Assembly: GCF_903166585.1 (NCBI RefSeq)
Contig: NZ_CAESCM010000023.1
Span: 1-64,000, forward strand
Reading direction: 5' to 3'
DNA length: 64,000 nt
Origin: Pedobacter ghigonis
Lineage (GTDB): Bacteria; Bacteroidota; Bacteroidia; Sphingobacteriales; Sphingobacteriaceae
Part shown: in pieces, positions 53,490 through 62,242 of the stretch
Layout of the letters: the number at the start of each line of letters is the position of its first letter
Position numbering within the stretch: position 1 is the first letter of the stretch
Translations under genes and position numbers: made by a program
Notes under the pieces: generated by a model
Seen by the model: only the letters and a program-made list of their open reading frames with translations
Databases searched by the model: none
What the model was told of the DNA's origin: nothing

Positions 53490-53512
53490 CAGCCGAATAA
53501 TACCTAAAAGGG

Positions 53513-54262
53513 ATGATGAACATAACCGACCTGATTATAAGCGATAAAGAACAGATCCAGTTAAATGATTTGTTTTTAGACGAATATAACCGAACCATGC
53601 TTAACCAGCTGATCAGAGAGCATAGTTACATAGAACAGCTGCGCAAGTACGAATTGCCGGTTAATAATAAAGTGATGTTGCATGGTAGCTCGGGTTGTGG
53701 TAAAACCACTACTGCTAAAGCCATTGCAGCTGCTCTGGGTAAGAACCTGCTGGTGCTTAATCTCAGCAATGTAATCAGCGCCCGCTTAGGTGAAACCGCC
53801 CAGCATGTTAAAATGGTTTTCGATAAGGCCAAACGCGAGAAAGCGGTTCTTTTTCTCGACGAGTTTGATCAGATCGGTAAGGCCAGGAGCGAAGGCGATA
53901 AAGATGTGGGCGAAATGCATAGGTTGGTTAATACGATGATTCAGATGATTGATTATTTCCCTGAAAACGCGCTGTTAATCTGTGCCACCAATTACGAATC
54001 ATTTATCGATCCGGCTTTGTTAAGGCGTTTTCAGCTTCGCTTAAGTTTTACCATGCCTGGCAACGGAGTGTTGGATGCTTACTACGATAAACTGCTTTCG
54101 CGTTTTCCTGAGCATATCCGGATCATTGAGCGCAAATATGGTATTTCCTTTGCCGAAGCCAAAGATCATGCTTATCGCCTGGTTAAAGATGCGCTAATCA
54201 GTGAATTTGAGCTGCAAGCAACTTTGAGTGAGGTAGAAGAAACCCAAACACTGGTTAATTAG
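53513..54262 (+). CDS. Small AAA-family ATPase
   Basis: 249 residues. Walker A is GSSGCGKTT, Walker B is VLFLDEFDQIG, sensor 1 is CATNYES and an arginine finger lies in PALLRRFQLRL. Before the ATPase core is a short helical region (about 1-50). It lacks the membrane and protease parts of FtsH, so it is a stand-alone AAA module, close to YjgR/spastin-like cores. The next gene begins 15 bases later, so the two are probably one operon. The ATPase may act on or with that protein. A second ATG lies one codon downstream. Confidence 0.88.
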   Translation: MMNITDLIISDKEQIQLNDLFLDEYNRTMLNQLIREHSYIEQLRKYELPVNNKVMLHGSSGCGKTTTAKAIAAALGKNLLVLNLSNVISARLGETAQHVKMVFDKAKREKAVLFLDEFDQIGKARSEGDKDVGEMHRLVNTMIQMIDYFPENALLICATNYESFIDPALLRRFQLRLSFTMPGNGVLDAYYDKLLSRFPEHIRIIERKYGISFAEAKDHAYRLVKDALISEFELQATLSEVEETQTLVN

Positions 54263-54277
54263 CATTCAAATACAGGC

Positions 54278-54889
54278 ATGTTACAAAACCGGGTAAATCC
54301 ATTTGGCGAAATCATTAAAACCAGGCATAGGGGCAGCTGGCTGGGTAACCGTGGTGTAATCCACAACAACACTCAAGAAATTGTACGCCAGTTTAAAGTT
54401 AAAGCATGGATAACCTGTGTGCTCGAATTTAGGGGCAGGCACCGTGAGGTGATGCAACCCAATCGTTGGACCGAGCTTTTCTTTTTAGACGAAGCTACTG
54501 CTTTTGCAGCCGGACACAGGCCCTGCTTTCAGTGCCGCTATGCAGATCACCAACGTTTTAAAATATTTTGGCTAAAAGGTAATCCAGGGTATCAGTTCAA
54601 CATGAAAACCGCTGTAAGCGAAATAGATAATATCCTCCACAACGAAAGGATTACAGCCGATAAAACGAAAGCTTATTACCACGAAAGTTTGGATGTATTG
54701 CCTGACGGGACTTTTGTGTCTTATCAAAACAATCCTTATCTCGTTAAAGATAAACAACTGTACCTGTGGACACCAGCAGGTTATGAGGAGCCTGTTCCTT
54801 TTCCCGTTTTGGATAAAATAGCGGTATTAACGCCTAAATCCTTTGTAAATATGTTCGCTGCCGGCTATGTGCCACAGATGTTGGCTTAG
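54278..54889 (+). CDS. Protein of unknown function with a RPCxxC motif
   Basis: 203 residues, cytoplasmic. FLDEATAFAAGHRPCFQCR resembles the second half of the Ada-type zinc motif (aaGyRPCkRC), but the first Cys pair of Ada is missing, with only one Cys nearby (ITCVLEF). The rest has no motif I know. It lies 15 bases after the AAA ATPase gene, in the same orientation. It may bind zinc. The pair with the ATPase is the only hint of function. Confidence 0.65.
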   Translation: MLQNRVNPFGEIIKTRHRGSWLGNRGVIHNNTQEIVRQFKVKAWITCVLEFRGRHREVMQPNRWTELFFLDEATAFAAGHRPCFQCRYADHQRFKIFWLKGNPGYQFNMKTAVSEIDNILHNERITADKTKAYYHESLDVLPDGTFVSYQNNPYLVKDKQLYLWTPAGYEEPVPFPVLDKIAVLTPKSFVNMFAAGYVPQMLA

Positions 54890-55013
54890 CTTTTTTACTG
54901 AATGCTGAGATTAGCTAAAAAATCTCAATCTTTCTTGGTTTTGTCTCTATTTGGCACCTTGCCCTTAAGTTCAATTGATAAAATATTATCATTGCTGTTC
55001 AACACACAACACA

Positions 55014-56102
55014 ATGAACTTAAGTATTACACCAAACGGCCTGTTAAAAACCAAACAGCATTTCGAAATTTTAGATGGTCTCAGAGGACTGGCTGCGGTA
55101 GCGGTCGTCGTTTTTCATTTTATGGAGTTTGCTACTCCCGACTACAAAGACAACTTTATTGCACATGCTTACCTGGCAGTCGATTTCTTTTTCTGCCTTT
55201 CGGGTTTCGTTATTGCCTATGCTTACGATCACAAAATAGCCGATCTGGGTATTATTCCTTTCTTAAAACTCAGGTTCATCCGCCTGCATCCGCTCGTAAT
55301 TATCGGTTCCGTTATTGGTGTATTGGCTTTCATTTTCGATCCATTTAGTAATCTTCAGGCGGTTTATGGCTTTGGACAAACCTTTATTATGTTTCTTTCT
55401 TCATGCTTTATGGTGCCTTATCCGCTGGTGCAGGAGCGTTATTTTAATCTCTTCCACCTCAATCCGCCAACCTGGTCGTTATTTTGGGAGTATATTGCCA
55501 ACATTGCTTATGCGGTGTTGCTCATTAAATTGCCCAATAAGGTACTGTGGTTCCTAACCGCAATTGCTGCGGTAATGCTGGGCTTCGAGGCGCAAAAGGC
55601 AGGTTACCTGGGCGTAGGGTGGGGTGGCGATAATTTTTTAGGCGGGGGCATCAGGGTTATGTATGCTTTCCTCGCCGGAATTTTAGTGTACCGTTCTAAA
55701 TGGATTATCCGTTCGAAACTGGGCTTCGTTTCAATGGGAATTTTACTTCTGGCGGTTTTTCTTGTCCCATTCTCCAAAGCAAATTCCATTATCGATCCGC
55801 TTCTGGTAATAATTTATTTTCCTTTTTTAGTGGCCCTGGGGGCCGGCGCTACACTGCAACCAAAGCTGGCCAAAATCTGTAAATTCTCAGGCGATATCTC
55901 TTATCCGCTTTATGTAATCCATTACCCTTTTCTTTGGCTCTTTTTAAGTTATATCGAAGTGAATAAGCCCACTATGGCAACTATGCAATGGCTCATCCCT
56001 ACAGGAACAATTGCATTGGTTTTGCTGGCCTATGGCATACTTGTTTTTGTCGATCTTCCTGTGCGGAAATACCTTAAAAGTATTATGTTTAAAAGGACTT
56101 AG
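55014..56102 (+). CDS. Acyltransferase 3-family membrane protein
   Basis: 362 residues from the ATG at 55014; an upstream in-frame codon at 54975 is not preferred. The start ILDGLRGLAAVAVVVFHFME carries the conserved LRGLAA and catalytic His of the OafA/NodX acyltransferases. YLAVDFFFCLSGFVIAYAY, LRFIRLHPL and NPPTWSLFWEY follow. About ten membrane segments are seen. It would O-acylate an exported polysaccharide or lipid-linked sugar, with an unknown acceptor. Confidence 0.92.
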   Translation: MNLSITPNGLLKTKQHFEILDGLRGLAAVAVVVFHFMEFATPDYKDNFIAHAYLAVDFFFCLSGFVIAYAYDHKIADLGIIPFLKLRFIRLHPLVIIGSVIGVLAFIFDPFSNLQAVYGFGQTFIMFLSSCFMVPYPLVQERYFNLFHLNPPTWSLFWEYIANIAYAVLLIKLPNKVLWFLTAIAAVMLGFEAQKAGYLGVGWGGDNFLGGGIRVMYAFLAGILVYRSKWIIRSKLGFVSMGILLLAVFLVPFSKANSIIDPLLVIIYFPFLVALGAGATLQPKLAKICKFSGDISYPLYVIHYPFLWLFLSYIEVNKPTMATMQWLIPTGTIALVLLAYGILVFVDLPVRKYLKSIMFKRT

Positions 56103-56408
56103 ACCATTGGATATTCACCTTTTTTAATCATCATATCAATTTCTGACTGGTAAAGATTCTCTTTTTTATATTTATCTGTTGTTTTAATTAATCTTCATAA
56201 GTTATTGATTATAAAAATTATAAAATGATTATTTTTAAGCTTTTGTCATTTTAATAACGCATTGATCTGAGCAGGATCGTGACCAGTTAGATTCGTTTTC
56301 TAAAACTAACCATATTAGTATTTCCAATAGTGTGAAATTTATGAATTGAATTTGAAAGTTAGTCGTTTTTGGGAGAAAAGATTCTGGCAGAAATGCTATT
56401 ATTTTTAG

Positions 56409-56448
56409 TAATTATTTTGTAGGTTTGTTTGTCCCTACAAAATAATTA
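56409..56448 (+). promoter_or_regulatory. 15-bp perfect inverted repeat ending on a start codon
   Basis: TAATTATTTTGTAGG (56409-56423), 10-base loop, then CCTACAAAATAATTA (56434-56448). The last A is the first base of the ATG. A -7-like TAGGTTTG (56420-56427) lies inside. The structure could be an operator or, in a longer transcript, a hairpin covering the ribosome site. The rest of the 345-base gap is AT-rich; a minus-strand frame at 56099-56194 without a start looks like a gene remnant. Confidence 0.65.
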
Positions 56449-56930
56449 TGATCGAGTTAGATTATTTCTTTACGCAAAATGATGAAAAATCAGGCCATTA
56501 TCAGCTTATTCAGTTTGCGCAGAACGAGCCATGGCGTTTGGTACAAGATGGAGAGCTATTGGGGAGTTTAGAAAAGTGGAATGGTAAATGGCAGCAGTTA
56601 AGTGGCAATCCACTTTCTGATGCTTTGCTGCAGGGCATCAGTAAAATGATCGAATCGCAGCACTATCATCAGCTCCCTGCGCAGCTCTTATCACGCTGGG
56701 GAAATGTAATTGCCGAAGTGGTTACTAAATCAGATCATGAGTACCTGATCATTTGTAAAGAGGAGGTGAGTTTCAGAAGTTTTGTAACCATATTCTCAAA
56801 GTTTGTTTCTACTATGCTTAAAGATGAATGGCCGGTAAGTTTTAAGCTTTTTAACGCTGATTTTAGCGAAGATTTCGAACTTACCGCCCATCCTGTTAAA
56901 GCAAGCTATAGCTTTGGTTGGAAAGATTGA
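56448..56930 (+). CDS. Conserved-looking hypothetical protein
   Basis: 160 residues, no signal or membrane segment. Start MIELDYFFTQNDEKSGHYQL and end SYSFGWKD. No family is recognised; it looks like a compact alpha/beta protein with many Trp and Tyr. It begins immediately after a 15-bp inverted repeat. Its stop is 2 bases from the stop of the convergent ggt gene. It appears to be transcribed alone. Confidence 0.65.
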   Translation: MIELDYFFTQNDEKSGHYQLIQFAQNEPWRLVQDGELLGSLEKWNGKWQQLSGNPLSDALLQGISKMIESQHYHQLPAQLLSRWGNVIAEVVTKSDHEYLIICKEEVSFRSFVTIFSKFVSTMLKDEWPVSFKLFNADFSEDFELTAHPVKASYSFGWKD

Positions 56931-56932
56931 AG

Positions 56933-58813
56933 CTACCAGCCAATACCATAATCTTCGCCATGGTTACTCGAACCACCCCATAATGTACCATGTTCACGGT
57001 CAAAATAAATGGCATTAATAGGCCCGCTGGTGCGATCGCCAAAACTGAGTATATAGCCCATATTTTTTAAGGCCGTTCGTACTTCTTCTTTCGTATTGCT
57101 GTTGAGTAAAATTTGTCCGGCTTTTGGTGCCCTGTCTGCTGTTTTGCTTCCACCCAGCGAAAGCCACAATTGGTTGGTGTTAAAGTTGGCGGCTTCGGTT
57201 GCCTTTTGCACCGTCATGCCAAACTCTGCCATATTTAAAAAGAACTGTAACAGGTTCTGATCTTGCGTATCGCCACCTTGTACAGCCGCCGATACATAGG
57301 GTTTGCCATCCTTTAAAAATAGTGATGGCGATAGGGTTACCCTTGGCCGTTTGCCGGGCGCTACTACATTAAATGGGTTTAGGGTAGAGTCGAGCACAAA
57401 GCTTTGCATACGCTGGCTCATGCCAATGCCCGTATTGCCGGCAATGCAGGCAGGTAACCAGCCACCGCTTGGTGTAACCGAAACTACCCAGCCTTCTTTA
57501 TCAGCAGCCTCTATAGAAGTTGTTCCTCTCCATAAGCGGTCTTCATACACTTCCTTTGGCGTATAGTTCCCTAAATCATGTTTCGGGGCAAAGTTGCGTT
57601 TGGTCGTATCAATTTCAAAACCCCGGCTTTTTAGCAGGTTAAGGTAGGGGTTCTTTTGTCCATGGAAAGGATATGGGTCGCCAGGACCAATTTTAGCGTC
57701 GTTTTTTTCAAACTGAATTAACGATGCACGTTGTTTGGCATAATCTTTACTCAATAAGCCTTTCATGGGTTCTGTAGGTGCCTGATTGGGATCGCCATAG
57801 TAAAAGTCACGGTCGGCAAAGGCCATGTTCATTGCCTGGTAAACCGTATGGATATATTTCGGACTGTTATAGCCCATTTCTTTCAGGTTAAAATTTTCGA
57901 GGATATTTAAGGCCTGCAAAAGCATCGGCCCTTGTGTCCACTGTTGCAGTTTGTACACCTCAATGCCTTTGTAATTGGTAGTTAAGGGCGCTTCTTCAAT
58001 GGGTTTCCATTTGGCCATGTCTTCCATGGTAATTAAACCGCCTTGTTCTTTGCTGCCCCTTACAAACTCACGGGCAATGTCTCCTTTGTAAAAACGATCA
58101 TAAGCAGCCATTAAAGCCTCTTTGCGGCTTTTCCCTTTTTTCAGGGCTTCTTTTTCGGCTTCAACCATTTTGGTTAAAGTGCCAAGCAGGTCCTTTTGAA
58201 CAAAAATTTCTCCTCCTGCGGGTGCTTCGCGTTTTTCGCCAGGATGAGTTAAAAATACTTTTTTGCTGTATGGCCAGGTTTTAATGCGTTCTTTATCGCG
58301 CTCTATGCTGTTGGCTGCCTGCGCTTCTATAGCGTAACCTGCCGCCATCTGCATTGATGGAGCCAATACCTGCCCAAGGCTCATGGTGCCATATTGGCTC
58401 AGCATGTAAATTAATCCACCGGGCGTACCAGGTGTTGTGGCTGCCAGCGGACCATATTCAGGCGGAAAATTATAACCTTTACTTCTGAAAAAATCGACAG
58501 TTGCACCTGTTGGCGCAATACCCATGGCGTTAATGGCGATTACTTTGCCCGTTTTAGGATTGTAGATGAGCGCTTGTGTTTCACCTCCCCAGCTTAGTGT
58601 ATCCCACATGGTGCAGGTAGCGGCCAGCATGGCACAGGCTGCATCTACAGCGTTACCCCCTTGCTGGAAAATCATCGATCCGGCAGTGGCCGCCATTGGT
58701 TTTCCGGTAATGGCCATCCAATTACTGCCATATAACATGGGTTTTTGGGTTTGCTGGGCCATGGTGCGTGCAGTTACCATGCCGCATAAAAGAAACAGAA
58801 CAAGCTTTTTCAT
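56933..58813 (-). CDS. ggt: Gamma-glutamyltransferase family protein
   Basis: 626 residues from the ATG at 58813, where a signal peptide starts (KKLVLFLLCGMVTARTMAQ); an ATG at 58864 would bury it. The precursor layout is large subunit (to about 410) and small subunit beginning at the nucleophile Thr in GTTSIEAAD. That site is usually GTTHLSVVD, so the local sequence is divergent. The substrate-binding SGG (TPSGGWLPACIAG) and NTGIGMSQR follow. The exported enzyme would cleave glutathione or other gamma-glutamyl amides, or a related amide. It stands alone. Confidence 0.9.
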   Translation of the reverse strand: MKKLVLFLLCGMVTARTMAQQTQKPMLYGSNWMAITGKPMAATAGSMIFQQGGNAVDAACAMLAATCTMWDTLSWGGETQALIYNPKTGKVIAINAMGIAPTGATVDFFRSKGYNFPPEYGPLAATTPGTPGGLIYMLSQYGTMSLGQVLAPSMQMAAGYAIEAQAANSIERDKERIKTWPYSKKVFLTHPGEKREAPAGGEIFVQKDLLGTLTKMVEAEKEALKKGKSRKEALMAAYDRFYKGDIAREFVRGSKEQGGLITMEDMAKWKPIEEAPLTTNYKGIEVYKLQQWTQGPMLLQALNILENFNLKEMGYNSPKYIHTVYQAMNMAFADRDFYYGDPNQAPTEPMKGLLSKDYAKQRASLIQFEKNDAKIGPGDPYPFHGQKNPYLNLLKSRGFEIDTTKRNFAPKHDLGNYTPKEVYEDRLWRGTTSIEAADKEGWVVSVTPSGGWLPACIAGNTGIGMSQRMQSFVLDSTLNPFNVVAPGKRPRVTLSPSLFLKDGKPYVSAAVQGGDTQDQNLLQFFLNMAEFGMTVQKATEAANFNTNQLWLSLGGSKTADRAPKAGQILLNSNTKEEVRTALKNMGYILSFGDRTSGPINAIYFDREHGTLWGGSSNHGEDYGIGW

Positions 58814-58984
58814 GAAACTAAGGTAAAAAAAGCCCGATTCAAGCCCGCAAGATAATGCAAACATGTTTGTTACAATATGTGGTCAGCAGGCTGTATATCA
58901 CAGGCCTAAGCCCTTCAAGCCTATACCAAAGCCAAAAGAGACTATAATTTTACAAATCTAGGTTTAAAAAACTGTGAGTTTAAA

Positions 58985-58992
58985 TAACTTTG
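58985..58992 (+). promoter_or_regulatory. -7 element for the TMEM220-ebo operon
   Basis: TAACTTTG matches TAnnTTTG; the -33 is TTTA about 20 bp upstream. Transcription would start near 58999, 50 nt before the first ATG. Confidence 0.5.
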
Positions 58993-59048
58993 TCCTTTCG
59001 GTTGTATTAAAAAAACGATTTAACTAGATTTAAATTTTTAAAAATCAA

Positions 59049-59426
59049 ATGCTTTTAATAATTCTCAACAGCATCTTCTGTTTATCCTTTATCGGTTTCG
59101 CTTATGTTAACCTCAACGATGAAGATCCTTACCTTTGGGTATCTATTTACATGAGCGCTGCAATTTGTTGTGGTTTAGCTGTTTTTGGTCTGTACTATCC
59201 TTTGGTTTATTTGTTCTTAATGGCCTTTTATCTTGTTTATGCCACTATTCTGTTTTTTGCAAAAGATGGCGTTCGCGATTGGGTAATGAAATATAAAAGA
59301 CCCAGTTTGGTAGAGAGCATGCAGGCTACAAAACCTTATATCGAACAAACAAGAGAGTTTTTTGGCTTATTGATTATTACAGGAGCACTGCTAATCGATT
59401 ATCTGGTAGCCGCGGGCACCGTCTAA
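59049..59426 (+). CDS. TMEM220-like membrane protein
   Basis: 125 residues with four hydrophobic segments. NLNDEDPYLWVSIYMSAAIC is the signature of the transmembrane 220 family. It starts the operon and is 24 bases before eboA. Function is unknown; the repeated link to ebo genes in this window suggests a role in the same process. A basic loop (MKYKRPSLVESMQ) faces the cytoplasm. Confidence 0.8.
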   Translation: MLLIILNSIFCLSFIGFAYVNLNDEDPYLWVSIYMSAAICCGLAVFGLYYPLVYLFLMAFYLVYATILFFAKDGVRDWVMKYKRPSLVESMQATKPYIEQTREFFGLLIITGALLIDYLVAAGTV

Positions 59427-59450
59427 AAAGCATTGATCCTAAATTTCGTG

Positions 59451-60311
59451 ATGATGAAAGCATGTGATGTGGTAACAGCAAATAAATTGTTACTGGATAT
59501 TATTAAAACCAACTTAAGCGGCGAGGCACTGAACTGGGTTGAAGCCTGGGAAGCAACGCCAGATCAGATAAATGGGTTAGGAAAAGCCTTTGTAATGGCA
59601 CCGCGCAAAACCGGGAAAGCTATTGTTCAGCCTTCAGTATTGCAGTTAGCGGCACTGGAAGATGCAGGATTAGCTAACGTATCGCAATGGAGTATCGACA
59701 GACTTTTCAGGGTTTGGTTATTGGGAAATTTGCCAGCTACCGCTCAGGATAAGTTATATGCTGCTATCGATCAGTTATTCTTGTCGGCAGAAATGAACGA
59801 AGCTGTGGCATTGTACTCAGCGCTTCCTTTTTTACCTTTTCCGGCCATTTGGGCAAAGCGTTGTGCCGAAGGAATCCGGAGTAATATCGGTTCGGTATTG
59901 GAGGCCATTATGGAAAACAATCCTTATCCTGCGCAATATCTCGATGAAGCAGCATGGAACCAGCTGGTATTAAAAGCATTCTTTACCGAGAAAAATATTA
60001 ACCTCATTGTTGGCTTAGATGAGAGAGATAACCTTGAACTGGCTTTAACGTTAACCGATTATGCTAAAGAACGTTGGGCTGCCGGACGTAAAGTAAATCC
60101 GCAGTTGTGGCGCCTGGTGGGTAAGTTTACCAATGAGGAGATTTTTGAAGTATTAAAAACCGGTTTACAACATTACGATCAGGTAGAACAACGCGCTATT
60201 GCACTGGCAGTTGCTGCTTCTGATTATGAACCGGCAAAAGATTATATTGATACTTTTCCTGAGCTTAAAGCCGTTTTAGCAGAAGGCAGTTTAAGCTGGG
60301 ATAAATTTTAA
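59451..60311 (+). CDS. eboA: EboA-like protein
   Basis: 286 residues from the ATG at 59451; an in-frame TTG at 59433 is not preferred. It is soluble and all-helical, with no catalytic motif seen. Features fitting EboA are FVMAPRKTGKAIV near residue 50, then a helical body ending in DTFPELKAVLAEGSLSWDKF. EboA is the first protein of the six-gene Ebo cluster known from cyanobacteria, eustigmatophyte plastids and Bacteroidota, linked to export of an aromatic-type metabolite precursor. Identification rests mainly on the order of genes after it. Confidence 0.82.
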   Translation: MMKACDVVTANKLLLDIIKTNLSGEALNWVEAWEATPDQINGLGKAFVMAPRKTGKAIVQPSVLQLAALEDAGLANVSQWSIDRLFRVWLLGNLPATAQDKLYAAIDQLFLSAEMNEAVALYSALPFLPFPAIWAKRCAEGIRSNIGSVLEAIMENNPYPAQYLDEAAWNQLVLKAFFTEKNINLIVGLDERDNLELALTLTDYAKERWAAGRKVNPQLWRLVGKFTNEEIFEVLKTGLQHYDQVEQRAIALAVAASDYEPAKDYIDTFPELKAVLAEGSLSWDKF

Positions 60312-60338
60312 CATTAGAAAGAAAAATATAGATTACAT

Positions 60339-61325
60339 ATGTGTTGCAGTAATTCAATTGAAAGAGATAAAGCGATGATGGGAGAGCCTGAAGCGTTTGA
60401 TATTAGTGTGGTAAGTGGCATGAAATTCTTCGATCCACATGTTCACATGACTTCCAGAACAACCGACGATTACCAGGCGATGGCCGATGCCGGAGTAGTT
60501 GCATTAATAGAACCTGCATTTTGGCTGGGGCAGCCACGTACAGGCTTAGATAGCTTCAGGGATTATTACAGCAGTTTAATCGGTTGGGAAAGGTTCCGTT
60601 CATCGCAGTTTGGCATTAAACATTATTGCACCATTGGTTTAAATTCGAGAGAGGCCAACAACGAAAGTCTGTCGGAGCAGGTAATGGAAATTTTGCCACT
60701 GTTTATTTATAAAGAAGGTGTGGTAGGGATTGGCGAAATAGGCTTTGATGACCAGACTGCTGCAGAAGAAAAATATTACAGGTTGCAGTTGGAACTGGCA
60801 AAAGAAGCTGGCCTTCCGGTGCAAATCCACACGCCGCACCGCGATAAGAAAAAAGGTACGCAACGCAGCATGGATATTGCTATTGAGCACGGATTAGATC
60901 CTTACAGCATCATTATCGATCACAACAATGAAGAAACCGTAAAAGAAGTATTAGACAGAGGTTTTTTTGCTGCTTTTACCATTTATCCTTTTACCAAAAT
61001 GGGTAACGAACGTATGGTCGAGATTGTAAAACAATATGGTCCTGAACGCATTATGGTTAACTCAGCCGCCGATTGGGGGATCAGCGATCCGCTTGCTGTG
61101 CCTAAAACTGCAGCTTTAATGAAAATGCGTGGTTTAAGCAACGAAGCTATCGAACTGGTAACCTACCGCAATGCCATTACAGCCTTTGCCCAAAGCGGAC
61201 AGATTGATGAAGCTGATTTTAATGCGCCACAAAGTATCGATCAATCTGTAAAATTTGAAGGCAATACCATTTTACGTGGCGGACAACAACCACGTACAGA
61301 TAAATCATCAATAATCATTAGCTAG
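60339..61325 (+). CDS. eboB: EboB, TatD-like metal hydrolase
   Basis: 328 residues from the ATG at 60339. The TIM-barrel metal sites are FDPHVHM (first His pair), GIGEIGFDD (Glu), QIHTPHR (His), IIDHNNEE (Asp-His) and NSAADWG (last Asp). These are the TatD-type hydrolase sites. It is cytoplasmic. In the Ebo cluster EboB is thought to act on a sugar or cyclitol intermediate; the reaction is not established. It is 27 bases after eboA and 4 bases before eboC. Confidence 0.88.
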   Translation: MCCSNSIERDKAMMGEPEAFDISVVSGMKFFDPHVHMTSRTTDDYQAMADAGVVALIEPAFWLGQPRTGLDSFRDYYSSLIGWERFRSSQFGIKHYCTIGLNSREANNESLSEQVMEILPLFIYKEGVVGIGEIGFDDQTAAEEKYYRLQLELAKEAGLPVQIHTPHRDKKKGTQRSMDIAIEHGLDPYSIIIDHNNEETVKEVLDRGFFAAFTIYPFTKMGNERMVEIVKQYGPERIMVNSAADWGISDPLAVPKTAALMKMRGLSNEAIELVTYRNAITAFAQSGQIDEADFNAPQSIDQSVKFEGNTILRGGQQPRTDKSSIIIS

Positions 61326-61329
61326 TACC

Positions 61330-62214
61330 TTGAAAAAAATAATCGTTTACCTGCGCATTATGCGCCCGGCAAATGTGGTTACTTCGGTAGCCGATATTTT
61401 AGCTGGTATTGCTATTTCCGGTATTTTAACTGCGGGTTTTGTCGTTCCATGGTTATCTGTTTTTTATTTATGCGCATCTACTGCCTGCCTTTACGCAGGA
61501 GGTATTGTTTTTAACGATGTTTTTGATGCCGAATTGGATAAGATAGAACGTCCGGAAAGGGCTATTCCAAGTGGAATTATTAGCCTGCAAAATGCCACAC
61601 TTTTGGGCAGCCTGTTATTATTGGCAGCTATTGGTCTGGCTTTTTTGAACAGTGTAGAATCAGGCACGTTAGCGATTTTGGTCGCTATATTTGCTTTGCT
61701 TTACAATAAATTTGGCAAGCATCATTCGTTTTTTGGACCTTTAAACATGGGGCTATGCCGTGGTTTTAACCTTTTGTTAGGCTTAAGTATAGTACCCGAA
61801 ATGCTTTACAGTCACTATTACCTGGCCATTATTCCGGTAATTTATATTTTCTCGATCACGATGACAAGTCGTGGAGAGGTGCATGGCGGTACGGCTAAGA
61901 ATTTATACATGGCTGCTTTGTTATATGGCATCGTAATCTGTGCCATTGCTTATTTTGCTTTTATTAACGACAGGTTATGGTGGTCGCTGCTGTTTTTATT
62001 GCCTTTTGCCTTTATGATTTTTAAACCATTGTTAAAAGCCATTAAGCAACCAATTGGTAAAAACATTGGTGCAGCGGTTAAAGCTGGTGTAATATCCTTA
62101 ATTTTGATGGATGCCGCCTGGGCAGTAACTTTCGATGCATTGATCCTCGCTTTTGTAATTGCGGCATTGCTACCCGTTTCGATGTGGCTCTCTAAATTAT
62201 TTGCCGTAACCTGA
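61330..62214 (+). CDS. eboC: EboC, UbiA-family prenyltransferase-like protein
   Basis: 294 residues from a TTG start at 61330, kept because the family usually continues upstream of the first ATG (MRPANVVTS, residue 11). Eight to nine membrane segments. The first Asp motif NDVFDAELDKIERPERAIPS is intact. The second UbiA motif is replaced by a SRGEVHGG-type sequence, as seen in EboC-like proteins. It would transfer a prenyl or similar group in the inner membrane. It is 4 bases after eboB. Confidence 0.88.
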   Translation: MKKIIVYLRIMRPANVVTSVADILAGIAISGILTAGFVVPWLSVFYLCASTACLYAGGIVFNDVFDAELDKIERPERAIPSGIISLQNATLLGSLLLLAAIGLAFLNSVESGTLAILVAIFALLYNKFGKHHSFFGPLNMGLCRGFNLLLGLSIVPEMLYSHYYLAIIPVIYIFSITMTSRGEVHGGTAKNLYMAALLYGIVICAIAYFAFINDRLWWSLLFLLPFAFMIFKPLLKAIKQPIGKNIGAAVKAGVISLILMDAAWAVTFDALILAFVIAALLPVSMWLSKLFAVT

Positions 62215-62242
62215 TCCGATTTAACCTGATTATCCAATTATT

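Noticed and set aside
54902..55348. A 148-codon frame overlapping the acyltransferase in another phase.
   Set aside because: The acyltransferase frame has strong family motifs; this one has none.
56099..56194. Minus-strand frame (31 codons) reading protein-like ...LYQSEIDMMIKKGEYPMV, overlapping the end of the acyltransferase gene.
   Set aside because: No start codon except deep inside, and an upstream stop; at most a gene remnant.
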